NCBI GenBank assembly: GCA_965229005.1
Contig: CBDDIP010000002.1
Span: 1,984,001-2,048,000 of the forward strand
Direction of reading: 5' to 3'
DNA: 64,000 nt
Origin: CBDDIP01 sp965229005
GTDB taxonomy: Bacteria; Actinomycetota; Acidimicrobiia; Acidimicrobiales; Ilumatobacteraceae
Position 1 is the stretch's first letter, and each line of letters opens with the position of its first letter. This document shows, piece by piece, positions 16,288 through 24,278 of the stretch. The notes under the pieces are model-generated. The model had not been told where the DNA came from, made no database searches, and saw only the letters and a program-made list of their open reading frames with translations. The position numbers were made by a program, and so were the translations under genes.

Positions 16288-18054
16288 CTACTCGATGATG
16301 ACGACGACGTCGCCGGCGCCGACGGTGTCGCCGGCCTTCACCTTGATCTCCTTGACCGTCCCGGCCTTCTCGGCCTGGATCTGGTTCTCCATCTTCATCG
16401 CCTCGAGCACCACGACGGCCTGACCGACTTCGACGGCCTGACCGATCTCGACGAGCACCTTGACGATCGTGCCCTGCATCGGCACCTCGACGCTGCCGGT
16501 GCCTGCCACGCCTGCCCCGGAGCCACCCGCTGCACGAGCCGGCTTCTTCGCCTTCGCCGGGCCGGCAGCGGCAACCATCGGCACGTCGGGCACCCACAGC
16601 TTGACGTCGAAGCGCTTGCCGTTGACCTCGACGGTGGTGGTGCGCTCGACGAGCGGCGTGGCTTCCTCATCCTTCGGAGCCGGCGGCTTCGGCGCCTCGA
16701 TGTTGGAGAGGTCGAGCTTCTCCTCGACCCACTTCGTGGAGTGCTCGAAGGCCTGGAAGTCGGGGTGCTTGAGGATGGCGAGGTCGGCCGGGATCGTCGT
16801 GGCGACGCCCTCGACCACCATCTCCTCCAGCGCGCGGATCGTGCGGGCGATCGCCGTGTCGCGGTCCTTGCCCCACACGATGAGCTTGCCGACGAGGTTG
16901 TCGTAGTACTGGCTGACGGTGTCACCGGTCTCGTAACCGGCGTCGAAGCGCACGCCGAACCCGTCGGGGGCGACGAGCTTGGTGATGTCGCCGGGGGAGG
17001 GGAGGAACTTGCCGCCGGCCGGGTTCTCGGCGTTGATGCGGACCTCGATGCCGTGGCCGCGTCGCTGCGCAGCGACCTGCTCCTGGGTCATCGGCAGCGG
17101 TTCGCCGGAGGCCACGCGGATCTGCCACTCGACGAGGTCGATGCCGGTGATCACCTCGGTGACAGGGTGCTCCACCTGCAGGCGGGTGTTCATCTCGAGG
17201 AAGAAGAACTCACCGTCCTGGTAGATGAACTCGACGGTGCCGGCGTTGAAGTAGCCGACTGCCTTGGCGGCCTTGATCGCCGCCTCGCCCATCGCTTCTT
17301 CGATGCCCTCGCCCATGTGCGTCGCGGGAGCCTCTTCGATCAGCTTCTGGTGACGACGTTGCGCCGAGCAGTCGCGGGTGCTGACCCACACGACGTCGCC
17401 CTGCTGGTCGCCGACGACCTGCACCTCCACGTGACGCGGCCAGGTGAGGTAACGCTCGACGTAGATCTCGTCGCGGCCGAAGAACGCCTTGGACTCGCGC
17501 TTGGCGGAGTCCATCGCCTCCTGCACCTCGTCGGCCGACTGCACCACCTTCATGCCGCGACCGCCGCCACCGAACGCGGCCTTGATGGCGATCGGCCAAC
17601 CGTTGCTGTTGCCGAAGTCGCGGATCTCGTCGGCGGAGGTGACGAACTCGGTGGTGCCGGGCACGATCGGGCAACCGCCGCGCAATGCGGCCTTGCGCGA
17701 GCTGACCTTGTCGCCCATCTCCTCGATCGCCGCTGGCGGCGGTCCGATGAAGGCAACGCCCTTGTCGGTGATCGCCCGGGCGAAGTCGGCGTTCTCGCTG
17801 AAGAAGCCGTAGCCGGGGTGCACGCCGTCGGCGCCGCTCTGCTCGATGGCGTTGAGGATCGCCTCGGTGTTGAGGTAGCTCTCCGCTGCGGTCTGCCCGC
17901 CGAGGGCGTACGCCTCGTCGGCGAGCCGCACGTGGAGGGCGTTTCGATCGAGCTCGCTGTAGACCGCGACGGTCTTGATGCCCAGCTCTCGGGCGGCCCG
18001 AATGACTCGGACGGCGATCTCTCCACGGTTGGCGATCAGGATCTTGGTGAGCAC
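16288..18054 (-). CDS. Acyl-CoA carboxylase alpha subunit (biotin carboxylase + BCCP)
   Basis: A 588-residue protein that carboxylates its own biotin with ATP and bicarbonate. The biotin carboxylase domain occupies residues 1 to about 450: TKILIANRGEIAVRVIRAAR, the ATP-grasp loop AAFGGGGRGMK, and EMNTRLQVEHPVTE. A biotin carrier domain at the C terminus has the acceptor Lys554 in EAMKMENQI. It would work with a separate carboxyltransferase beta subunit not in this window; acetyl-, propionyl- or other acyl-CoA substrates are possible. GTG 18054 begins VLTKILIANRG; an alternative ATG at 18073-18075 would overlap the ligase start codon. Confidence 0.93.
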   Translation of the reverse strand: MLTKILIANRGEIAVRVIRAARELGIKTVAVYSELDRNALHVRLADEAYALGGQTAAESYLNTEAILNAIEQSGADGVHPGYGFFSENADFARAITDKGVAFIGPPPAAIEEMGDKVSSRKAALRGGCPIVPGTTEFVTSADEIRDFGNSNGWPIAIKAAFGGGGRGMKVVQSADEVQEAMDSAKRESKAFFGRDEIYVERYLTWPRHVEVQVVGDQQGDVVWVSTRDCSAQRRHQKLIEEAPATHMGEGIEEAMGEAAIKAAKAVGYFNAGTVEFIYQDGEFFFLEMNTRLQVEHPVTEVITGIDLVEWQIRVASGEPLPMTQEQVAAQRRGHGIEVRINAENPAGGKFLPSPGDITKLVAPDGFGVRFDAGYETGDTVSQYYDNLVGKLIVWGKDRDTAIARTIRALEEMVVEGVATTIPADLAILKHPDFQAFEHSTKWVEEKLDLSNIEAPKPPAPKDEEATPLVERTTTVEVNGKRFDVKLWVPDVPMVAAAGPAKAKKPARAAGGSGAGVAGTGSVEVPMQGTIVKVLVEIGQAVEVGQAVVVLEAMKMENQIQAEKAGTVKEIKVKAGDTVGAGDVVVIIE

Positions 18055-18073
18055 GAATGACAATGTTGGTGCC

Positions 18074-18796
18074 ATGGACACCCCCGGCGCCACATTTGAT
18101 GAATCAGGCTTCCCTGCGGGGTGGCACGTCGGCCGTGTCGAGGTGACCGGAAGCACCAACACGGACCTCCTCGAAGCCGCCGCTGCGGGTGCCGCGGACC
18201 GCACCGTGCTGGCCACCGGGCACCAGACGGCGGGTCGTGGACGGCTCGATCGGAAGTGGGACGCGCCGCCGGGAACGAACCTGCTCGTGTCGATCCTGTT
18301 CCGCGTCGTGCCGGCGCATCCGCACCAGCTGACCCAGCGGGTCGGGGTGGCTGCGGTGGCCGCGGTGGCTGCGGTCGCCGGGGTGAGCGCGGTGCTCAAG
18401 TGGCCGAACGACATGTTGCTCGACGGACGAAAGCTCTCCGGGATGCTCGCCCAGGCTGCGGGGGGCGGCCCGAGTGGCGGGCCCGATCACGTTGTCGTGG
18501 GCATCGGCATCAACGTGCGGTGGGCGCCGGAGGGTGCTGCGCTGCTCGGCGAGCAGTACGACCCGATGGACGTGCTGCGAGCGATGCTGGCTGCGCTCGA
18601 CGCCCAGCCCGCTGACATCGGGCCGTCGTATCGAGCCGCGCTGGCGACGCTCGGGTCAGCCGTTCGGGTGGAGCTGCCCAGCGGGGAGCTCCACGGGACG
18701 GCCATCGACGTGGAGCCGGATGGCCGTTTGGTGGTGCTCGACGAGTGCGGGATCAGCCATCGCGTCGACACCGGCGACGTCGTTCACCTGCGGTGA
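18074..18796 (+). CDS. birA: Biotin--[acetyl-CoA-carboxylase] ligase
   Basis: A 240-residue single-domain biotin protein ligase without an N-terminal DNA-binding domain. It forms biotinyl-AMP and attaches biotin to the carrier lysine. The motif TAGRGRLDRKWDAPPGTNL and the following KWPNDMLLDGRKLSGML are diagnostic, and a small C-terminal beta domain ends the protein. It is divergent from the carboxylase gene whose product it should modify: only 19 bases separate ATG 18074 from GTG 18054, so each promoter must lie inside the other gene, or transcripts are leaderless. Confidence 0.93.
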   Translation: MDTPGATFDESGFPAGWHVGRVEVTGSTNTDLLEAAAAGAADRTVLATGHQTAGRGRLDRKWDAPPGTNLLVSILFRVVPAHPHQLTQRVGVAAVAAVAAVAGVSAVLKWPNDMLLDGRKLSGMLAQAAGGGPSGGPDHVVVGIGINVRWAPEGAALLGEQYDPMDVLRAMLAALDAQPADIGPSYRAALATLGSAVRVELPSGELHGTAIDVEPDGRLVVLDECGISHRVDTGDVVHLR

Positions 18797-18866
18797 TGGA
18801 ATTTCTTTGATTTCTGTGTGATGCATTCGCGCCAGCCGGACATCAGGGGGTGTGGCGTGGAACCCC

Positions 18867-18913
18867 TCCGGGTTTCCCGCTCGGGCTCGTCCGACCCGAG
18901 CGGGGAACCCGGA
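18867..18913 (+). terminator. 19-bp hairpin downstream of birA
   Basis: Arms 18867-18885 and 18895-18913 pair at 18 of 19 positions, the remaining one being a possible G-U pair, around a 9-base loop. It lies 70 bases after the birA stop beyond a short AT-rich run. No T-tract follows, so it may be a rho-independent terminator of the GC-hairpin type or a mobile palindrome. Confidence 0.55.
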
Positions 18914-19023
18914 TCGTTCCGTCACCCTCACCTCCGTGCTCGCTGCGCCCGCTCACCTGGGCTCCTGCACTCGGGATGGTGGTCACGTTCTGGTGCTCGG
19001 TTCGCCCCGCCGGACCACCCGAC

Positions 19024-19208
19024 CGCAGTCGGCTCCGTTGCGAATCGTCACGTGACGCAACCGCCGCTCGAGTTGGGGTCCTCGTGAATCGTCACGTGAC
19101 GCAAGCTTGGGCGCGGAACTGACTCGTCGCGATCGCGCCCAAGGATTCGTCACGTGACGATTCGCAACGACCCCGACCACGTGATGAAGCCCAGGTCAGC
19201 CGACTGCG
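19024..19208. repeat. Nested palindromic region built on TCGTCACGTGACG
   Basis: This lies in the 576-base gene-free stretch 18797-19372. Three layers are visible: an outer 11-bp inverted repeat (19024-19034 with 19198-19208), a perfect 21-bp inverted repeat (19037-19057 with 19148-19168), and an inner 10-bp hairpin (19106-19115 with 19134-19143). The motif GAATCGTCACGTGACGCAA occurs twice directly at 19042 and 19086, and its relative occurs reversed at 19148. No open frame or protein motif is present. It could be an operator array or a non-autonomous mobile palindrome. Confidence 0.75.
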
Positions 19209-19258
19209 TGCTCCGACGGGCCGTGCGGCCGGCGAGACGTGAGTCGGGTCGTAGCCGG

Positions 19259-19320
19259 CTGGAGTTCGGGTGAGCGAGCGTCAGCGAGCGAGCACGGCAG
19301 GTGAGCGCAGCGAGCACCGA
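19259..19320. repeat. Dispersed GC-rich repeat, copy 2 (inverse)
   Basis: The reverse complement of this stretch matches 10871-10933 with only a few changes, ending in the same CTCACCCGAACTCCAG. It abuts the upstream region of the LCP gene. A shorter relative, GTGCTCGCTGCGC, is also seen near 18932. Confidence 0.7.
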
Positions 19321-19372
19321 GATGAAGGGGGTGCCGAGCCCGGGGACGTGGCTGGGACTACCGTCGAGGCAC

Positions 19373-20377
19373 GTGCTGGCCATCGACACGTCGCCCCGCC
19401 GTCGGCGGCGACGACTCCCGACGTTTCTCGGCATCGCCGTGGTCATGGCGGTGCTCGGTGGCGCCGGGTTGATGATCGCCGCGCGGCGAGTGGTCGATGC
19501 CGTCCCTCGCGTGGACGGTGTCGCCTCCGAGCTCACCGACAGCACCGCGGAGGTCGAGAACTTCCTCCTCGTCGGCAGCGACAGTCGAGTCGGCGCCGAC
19601 CCCAACGATCCCGACTTCGGGGGCATCGGTTCGGATACCGACGTCACCGGCAACCGCAGCGACACGATCATGATCCTGCGCCGCGACAAGAAGACCGGTG
19701 AGGCGTCTCTGCTGTCGATCCCGCGCGACCTGCTCGTCACGGTGCCCGGCCACGAGAAGAAGCGGCGGATCAACTCGGCCTTCAACGACGGGCCGGACAT
19801 CCTCGTGCGCACCGTGCAGGAGTCGCTGGGCATCCCCATCGCTCACTACGTGGAGATCAACTTCGTCGGCTTCAAGCACCTCGTCGACGCGCTCGGCGGC
19901 GTGCAGATCTGCTTCCTCTTCCCCACCCGCGACACCAACACCGGGCTGAACGTCATCACGCCCGGCTGCCAGATCCTCGACGGCGTGCAGGCGCTGGCCT
20001 ACGCCCGCAGCCGTCACTACGAAGAGTTCAGGGACGGTGAGTGGAAGGAGGACCCCACCTCCGACCTCGGCCGCACCACGCGCCAGCGCGACTTCGTCAA
20101 CCGGGCGCTGCAGGCTGCGCTCGATCGCGTCAAGGTCGACCCGTTCTCCGCGGGTCGGTTGATCGACGCGATCAGCAAGTCCATCCGCGTCGACAGCGAT
20201 CTCGACCCGATCGGTGCCGCCTCGTCACTGCGCACCGCGGTCGATGGTGGGTTGGGCACGTACTCGCTGCCGGTCGTCGGCAAGACCGTCGACGGCCAGG
20301 CGGTGCTCCTGTTGGGCGACGGTTCACAGGTCGTTCTCGACTTCTTTGCCGGGCGTGGGCCGGCCCCGGCCGCCTGA
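19373..20377 (+). CDS. LytR-CpsA-Psr (LCP) family protein
   Basis: A 334-residue protein anchored by one membrane helix (about residues 15-35) after a basic RRRRRR stretch, with the LCP domain outside the cell. The motifs NFLLVGSDSR, GNRSDTIMILRRD, SIPRDLLVTVPG and the arginine-rich YARSRHYE mark the pyrophosphate/polyprenyl-binding pocket. LCP enzymes attach glycans to peptidoglycan from lipid-linked precursors. GTG 19373 is chosen; ATG 19322 or GTG 19301 in the same frame are alternatives but would read through the repeat. The rml genes follow at once, so it probably transfers a rhamnose-containing polymer. Confidence 0.85.
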   Translation: MLAIDTSPRRRRRRLPTFLGIAVVMAVLGGAGLMIAARRVVDAVPRVDGVASELTDSTAEVENFLLVGSDSRVGADPNDPDFGGIGSDTDVTGNRSDTIMILRRDKKTGEASLLSIPRDLLVTVPGHEKKRRINSAFNDGPDILVRTVQESLGIPIAHYVEINFVGFKHLVDALGGVQICFLFPTRDTNTGLNVITPGCQILDGVQALAYARSRHYEEFRDGEWKEDPTSDLGRTTRQRDFVNRALQAALDRVKVDPFSAGRLIDAISKSIRVDSDLDPIGAASSLRTAVDGGLGTYSLPVVGKTVDGQAVLLLGDGSQVVLDFFAGRGPAPAA

Positions 20378-20396
20378 CCCGGCATACTCTTCGACC

Positions 20397-20948
20397 GTGC
20401 CCGACATCAGCGAGAGCTCCGTGATCAGCGGCGTGTGGGTGGTCGAACCCACCATCCATGGCGATCAGCGCGGGTTGTTCATCGAGACCTACCGCCGCGA
20501 GTGGTTCCCCAATGGCCGCGAGATGCTGCAGGGCAACCGAGCCAACCGCCAGGCCGGCGCACTCGTCGGGCTGCACTACCACCTGCACCAGGCCGACTAC
20601 TGGTACGTGCCGTTCGGTCACGCCCGCGTCGTGCTGCACGACCTGCGCGAGGGCGGTCCGACCGATGGTGCGACGCAGACCTTCGACCTCACCGGCGACA
20701 ACCACATCGGCGTGTACATCCCGCCGGGCGTGGCCCACGGCTTCGCCGCCGTCACCGACATGGTGATCACCTACCTCGTCGACGGGTACTACAACCCGGC
20801 CGACGAGCTCGGCGTTGCGTGGGACGACCCGGCGATCACCGCCGACTGGGGTGTCACCGATCCGATCCTGTCGGCGCGAGATCAGCAGAACCCGCGCCGC
20901 GCCGACCTGCCTGCGGGCCGCCGGCCGTACTGGCCGATGCGCACCTGA
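20397..20948 (+). CDS. rmlC: dTDP-4-dehydrorhamnose 3,5-epimerase family protein
   Basis: A 183-residue cupin-fold sugar epimerase. The motifs DQRGLFIETYRREWF and LVGLHYHLHQADYWYVPFG, with the His at the active site, and YIPPGVAHGFAAVTD are those of RmlC. It converts dTDP-4-keto-6-deoxyglucose into the rhamno-isomer, the third step of dTDP-L-rhamnose synthesis. GTG 20397 is 19 bases after the LCP stop. The gene order rmlC-rmlB-rmlD supports the assignment. Confidence 0.88.
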   Translation: MPDISESSVISGVWVVEPTIHGDQRGLFIETYRREWFPNGREMLQGNRANRQAGALVGLHYHLHQADYWYVPFGHARVVLHDLREGGPTDGATQTFDLTGDNHIGVYIPPGVAHGFAAVTDMVITYLVDGYYNPADELGVAWDDPAITADWGVTDPILSARDQQNPRRADLPAGRRPYWPMRT

Positions 20949-20964
20949 TCCTGGAGATCCACTC

Positions 20965-21930
20965 GTGAAGCTGTTCGTCACCGGCGCCGCCGGGTTCATC
21001 GGTTCCAACTACGTGCGCTGGCTGCTGGCCAACAGCGACGACGAGATCACCATCCTCGACGCACTCACCTACGCCGGGAACCTGGCCAGCATCCGCGACG
21101 TGCTCGACGACAAGCGGGCGAACTTCGTCCACGCCGACATCTGCGATCAGGACGTGATGCTGCGCGAGATGGAGGGCCACGACGCGGTCGTGCACTTCGC
21201 CGCCGAGAGCCACGTCGACCGCTCGATCGCCGACCCGTACGCGTTCGTGCGCACGAACGCCTTCGGCACCAACGTGCTGTGCGACGTCGCTCGTCAGGTG
21301 GGCGTGCAGAAGTTCCTGCACATCAGCACCGACGAGGTCTACGGATCGATCGACGAGGGCTCGTTCTCGGAGACCGACGTCCTCACACCGCGGTCGCCGT
21401 ACTCGGCGGCGAAGGCCGGCAGCGACCTGATCGCGCTGTCGTACGTCACCACCTACGGGTTGCCGGTGGTCGTGACGCGCTGCTCCAACAACTTCGGTCC
21501 GTACCAGTTCCCGGAGAAGGTCATCCCGCTGTTCACCACGAACCTGCTCGACGGCAAGAAGGTGCCGCTGTACGGCGACGGGCTCAACGTGCGCGACTGG
21601 ATCCACGTCGAAGACCACAACCGCGCTGCGCACCTGGTGCTGCACCAAGGCGAGGTCGGGGAGATCTACAACATCGGCGCGCACAACGAGGTCACCAACT
21701 ACGACCTGACGCACCGCCTGCTCGAGCTGACCGGTCGCGATGCCTCGTTCATCGAGCCGGTTGCCGATCGTCTCGGCCACGACCGCCGCTACTCGGTGAA
21801 CATCGACAAGATCTCGGCGCTCGGCTGGAAGCTCGAGCGGCCGTTCGAGCAGGGGCTCGCCGACACGGTGTCCTGGTACCGCGACAACCGCTGGTGGTGG
21901 GAGCCGTTGAAGGCGAAGGCCGGTCTCTGA
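20965..21930 (+). CDS. rmlB: dTDP-glucose 4,6-dehydratase
   Basis: A 321-residue extended short-chain dehydrogenase. The NAD motif GAAGFIGSNYVRWLL starts at residue 7, the active-site segment is HISTDEVYGS and the catalytic Tyr/Lys lie in SPYSAAKAGSD. HFAAESHVDRSI is a signature of RmlB. It removes water from dTDP-glucose to give the 4-keto-6-deoxy sugar. GGAG is 7 bases before GTG 20965. Its stop overlaps the start of rmlD (TGATG). Confidence 0.95.
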   Translation: MKLFVTGAAGFIGSNYVRWLLANSDDEITILDALTYAGNLASIRDVLDDKRANFVHADICDQDVMLREMEGHDAVVHFAAESHVDRSIADPYAFVRTNAFGTNVLCDVARQVGVQKFLHISTDEVYGSIDEGSFSETDVLTPRSPYSAAKAGSDLIALSYVTTYGLPVVVTRCSNNFGPYQFPEKVIPLFTTNLLDGKKVPLYGDGLNVRDWIHVEDHNRAAHLVLHQGEVGEIYNIGAHNEVTNYDLTHRLLELTGRDASFIEPVADRLGHDRRYSVNIDKISALGWKLERPFEQGLADTVSWYRDNRWWWEPLKAKAGL

Positions 21931-22787
21931 TGCGCGTGCTCGTCACCGGTGCGGGCGGACAGCTCGGCACCGACGTGGCGTTGGCGTGCGAGGCGATGGG
22001 CGACTTGGTCGTCGCGCTGTCGCGCGCCGACCTCGACGTGACGTCTCGCGACGGTGTGCTCGGCGCGATCACGATGGTGCGACCTGATGCGGTGATCCAC
22101 TGCGGGGCGTGGACCGCGGTCGATGCGTGCGAGGGCGATCCGGCTCGCGCGTTCGCGGCGAACGGTGCCGCGGTGCGTTGGGTCGCCGAGGCGTGCTCGC
22201 GGGTCGGCGCGCATCTCGTGTCGATCAGCACCGACTACGTCTTCGACGGCACGCTCGATCGGCCGTACCACGAGTGGGACGCGCCGAACCCACAGAGCGT
22301 CTACGGCGCGTCGAAGCTGGCGGGGGAGCGCGAGGCGCTCACGCTCGGCGCCGGCGCGGCGGTGGTGCGCACGTCGTGGGTGTGCGGCGCGCACGGGTCG
22401 AACATGGTCAAGACGATCATGAAGCTCGCCGCGGAACGGCCGGAGCTCGCGTTCGTGTCCGACCAGGTCGGGCACCCGACGTTCACCGCCGACCTGGCGC
22501 CCGTGCTGCGCCGGCTCGCACTGGATCGCCGGTCGGGCGTGCACCACGTCACCAACCAGGGCTCGGTGAGCTGGTTCGAGTTCGCCCAGGCGGTGGTCGG
22601 CGCGATGGGCAAGGACCCGTCGATGGTCAAGCCGATCGCCACCGCCGACCTGCAGCCCGCCCGTCCGGCGCCTCGTCCGGCGAACAGCGTCCTCGACAAC
22701 GCCGTCCTGCGCGCCTCTGGACTCCCCGAGCTGCGCCACTTCTCCGCCCCCCTCGCCGAGACCGTCGCCGCCCTGTCCGGTTCGTGA
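21930..22787 (+). CDS. rmlD: dTDP-4-dehydrorhamnose reductase
   Basis: A 285-residue NADPH-dependent SDR enzyme that makes dTDP-L-rhamnose. The nucleotide-binding GAGGQLGTDVA is at the N terminus; SISTDYVFDGTLDRPYHEWDAPNPQSVYGASKLAGE contains the expected catalytic residues. It shares one base with the rmlB stop. The TGA stop at 22785-22787 lies inside a palindromic element. Confidence 0.95.
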   Translation: MRVLVTGAGGQLGTDVALACEAMGDLVVALSRADLDVTSRDGVLGAITMVRPDAVIHCGAWTAVDACEGDPARAFAANGAAVRWVAEACSRVGAHLVSISTDYVFDGTLDRPYHEWDAPNPQSVYGASKLAGEREALTLGAGAAVVRTSWVCGAHGSNMVKTIMKLAAERPELAFVSDQVGHPTFTADLAPVLRRLALDRRSGVHHVTNQGSVSWFEFAQAVVGAMGKDPSMVKPIATADLQPARPAPRPANSVLDNAVLRASGLPELRHFSAPLAETVAALSGS

Positions 22788-22821
22788 GCCTCGACCACCG
22801 CAGCGGTGGTCGAAACTCACG
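22783..22821. repeat. Palindromic element B, copy 1
   Basis: CGTGAG (22783-22788) pairs with CTCACG (22816-22821), and TCGACCACCG (22791-22800) pairs with CGGTGGTCGA (22804-22813) around the loop CAG. The stop codon of rmlD is in the left arm. It probably ends the LCP-rml operon and precedes the VOC gene. Confidence 0.75.
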
Positions 22822-22854
22822 GATGGCCCGCCCGGCGAGCGCGAAGCTGGGCGC

Positions 22855-23250
22855 ATGTTGCGCATCGGGACGACCGTCGTCGGAGTCGGCGACCTGCATC
22901 GGGCGATCGAGTTCTGGACGAAAGCGCTGAACTACCGCGTCAAGCGCGAGGTCACGCCGGACGACGACTTCATGATCCTCGTGCCGATCGCCGGCGACGG
23001 CGCTCACCTCGCGCTGGATGTGAGCGAGTCGCCCGTGCAGTCACGCCCGCGCGTCCACCTCGACCTGTATGCAGGCGATGCGGCGGACCAAGAAGCCGAA
23101 GTCGAGCGGCTCATCGGGCTCGGTGCCACGCGCGTCGACTGGGACCTGTACCCGGCCAACCCGGACTTCGTCGTGATGGCCGACACCGAGGGCAACCTCT
23201 TCTGCGTCATCGACACCAGCGGCGATCCCAACCAACTCCCGGCTTCGTGA
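22855..23250 (+). CDS. VOC family protein
   Basis: A 131-residue vicinal-oxygen-chelate protein. It opens with IGTTVVGVGDLHRAIEFWTKALNYRVK and ends with FVVMADTEGNLFCVIDTSGD, the two beta-alpha-beta-beta-beta halves of a glyoxalase-like domain. No substrate can be assigned. The gene is bracketed by element B copies, and its stop TGA at 23248-23250 lies inside the second copy, as rmlD's stop does in the first. Confidence 0.82.
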   Translation: MLRIGTTVVGVGDLHRAIEFWTKALNYRVKREVTPDDDFMILVPIAGDGAHLALDVSESPVQSRPRVHLDLYAGDAADQEAEVERLIGLGATRVDWDLYPANPDFVVMADTEGNLFCVIDTSGDPNQLPAS

Positions 23251-23285
23251 GTCTGGGGGCCACCGGCGGCACCGAAGCTCACGAA
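23244..23285. repeat. Palindromic element B, copy 2
   Basis: TTCGTGAG (23244-23251) pairs with CTCACGAA (23278-23285). The inside is partly degraded but still GGGGCC/GGCGGC-like. The VOC gene stop is in the left arm. Confidence 0.65.
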
Positions 23286-23296
23286 ACGCCTGGTTG

Positions 23297-23334
23297 CGTG
23301 AGTCTCACGGCCACGGGTGGCACCCAGACTCACG
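23297..23334. repeat. Palindromic element B, copy 3
   Basis: CGTGAGTCT (23297-23305) pairs with AGACTCACG (23326-23334), and the centre GCCAC-GG-GTGGC closes it. It lies 11 bases after copy 2 and 31 bases before the end of the convergent transporter gene. Confidence 0.75.
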
Positions 23335-23365
23335 AACGACCGAACGCACGAGTGAGCCGAGCAGG

Positions 23366-24211
23366 TCAGCGGGTGGCGGCGACGACGCACGCGCCGCCGA
23401 CGGCGAGGACGACGCCCAGGGCGTTCGGGCGCTCGACTCGCTCGTGGTCGATGCGCACCGCCAGCGCGGTCGTGACGAGCGGATAGAGCGAGCCGAGGAC
23501 GGTCGCCACCGAGATCGGGCCGAGCTGGAGGGCGCGCAGGATGGCCAGGCTGGCGACGGCCTGCAGCACACCGTTGACGACCGCCAACGCCGGTGGCCGA
23601 CCGACGGGTTCGCGCCCGATGGCGCAGGCGATGCCGGCGGTCACCGTGCCGGCGAGGGCGGACATCACCAACGGCCACTGCCCGCTGTCGGAGCTCGTGT
23701 GGCCCATCACGACGAAGAAGACGGAGAACAGCGCGCCGCCGCCGAGGCCGTAGAGCAGCTCGGCCGGCAGGCTCATCCGATCGTCGGCGACGGCACCGGA
23801 GGACGACGAGCGGTACGCCAGGAGCGGGATGGCGACCAATGCGATCGCCACGCCCACCCAGCGCCAGGCACTGAGGTGCACGCCCTGGATCACGTCGACG
23901 ATCACCGGCACGAAGGCGGTGACCACCGCGGTCAGGGGCGCGATCACGCTGATCCGCCCGTGGGCCATCCCGTGGAAGAACGCCAGGTACCCGGCGCCGG
24001 CGGCGGCGCCGCCGATCGCGCCGATGAGGAGGTCGCCGTTGTGCAGGTTGCTCCACCCGGCGACGAGCACGACGATCGGGATCAGGATCGCGTTGATCAG
24101 CTGGGCGTGGAACGTCACCGCCAGCGCCGATCGCTTCGTGCTCGCCTTGGCGCCGGCGAAGTCGGCGAAGCCGATCACGAACGACGCGACCAGCGCCCAG
24201 ACGACGACCAT
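23366..24211 (-). CDS. EamA family DMT transporter
   Basis: A 281-residue permease with about ten helices in two repeated EamA units, divided near residue 145 by the loop with SSSSGAVADDRMS. Both halves show the typical pattern, e.g. FHGMAHGRISVIAPLTAVVTAFVPVI and ALQLGPISVATVLGSLYPLVTTALA. Substrate unknown. It is divergent from the ring-cleavage operon: 67 bases separate the two starts and must hold both promoters. Confidence 0.88.
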   Translation of the reverse strand: MVVVWALVASFVIGFADFAGAKASTKRSALAVTFHAQLINAILIPIVVLVAGWSNLHNGDLLIGAIGGAAAGAGYLAFFHGMAHGRISVIAPLTAVVTAFVPVIVDVIQGVHLSAWRWVGVAIALVAIPLLAYRSSSSGAVADDRMSLPAELLYGLGGGALFSVFFVVMGHTSSDSGQWPLVMSALAGTVTAGIACAIGREPVGRPPALAVVNGVLQAVASLAILRALQLGPISVATVLGSLYPLVTTALAVRIDHERVERPNALGVVLAVGGACVVAATR

Positions 24212-24278
24212 CCGACGAGAGTAGTGGAACCGGGTAAAGTCGTTCGGGGCCTAACGATTCTGGAACGGAGCGCTCGAC

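Noticed and set aside
18818..19180. Short overlapping frames in the gene-free stretch before the LCP gene
   Set aside because: No ribosome sites or motifs; the sequence is explained by hairpins and repeats.
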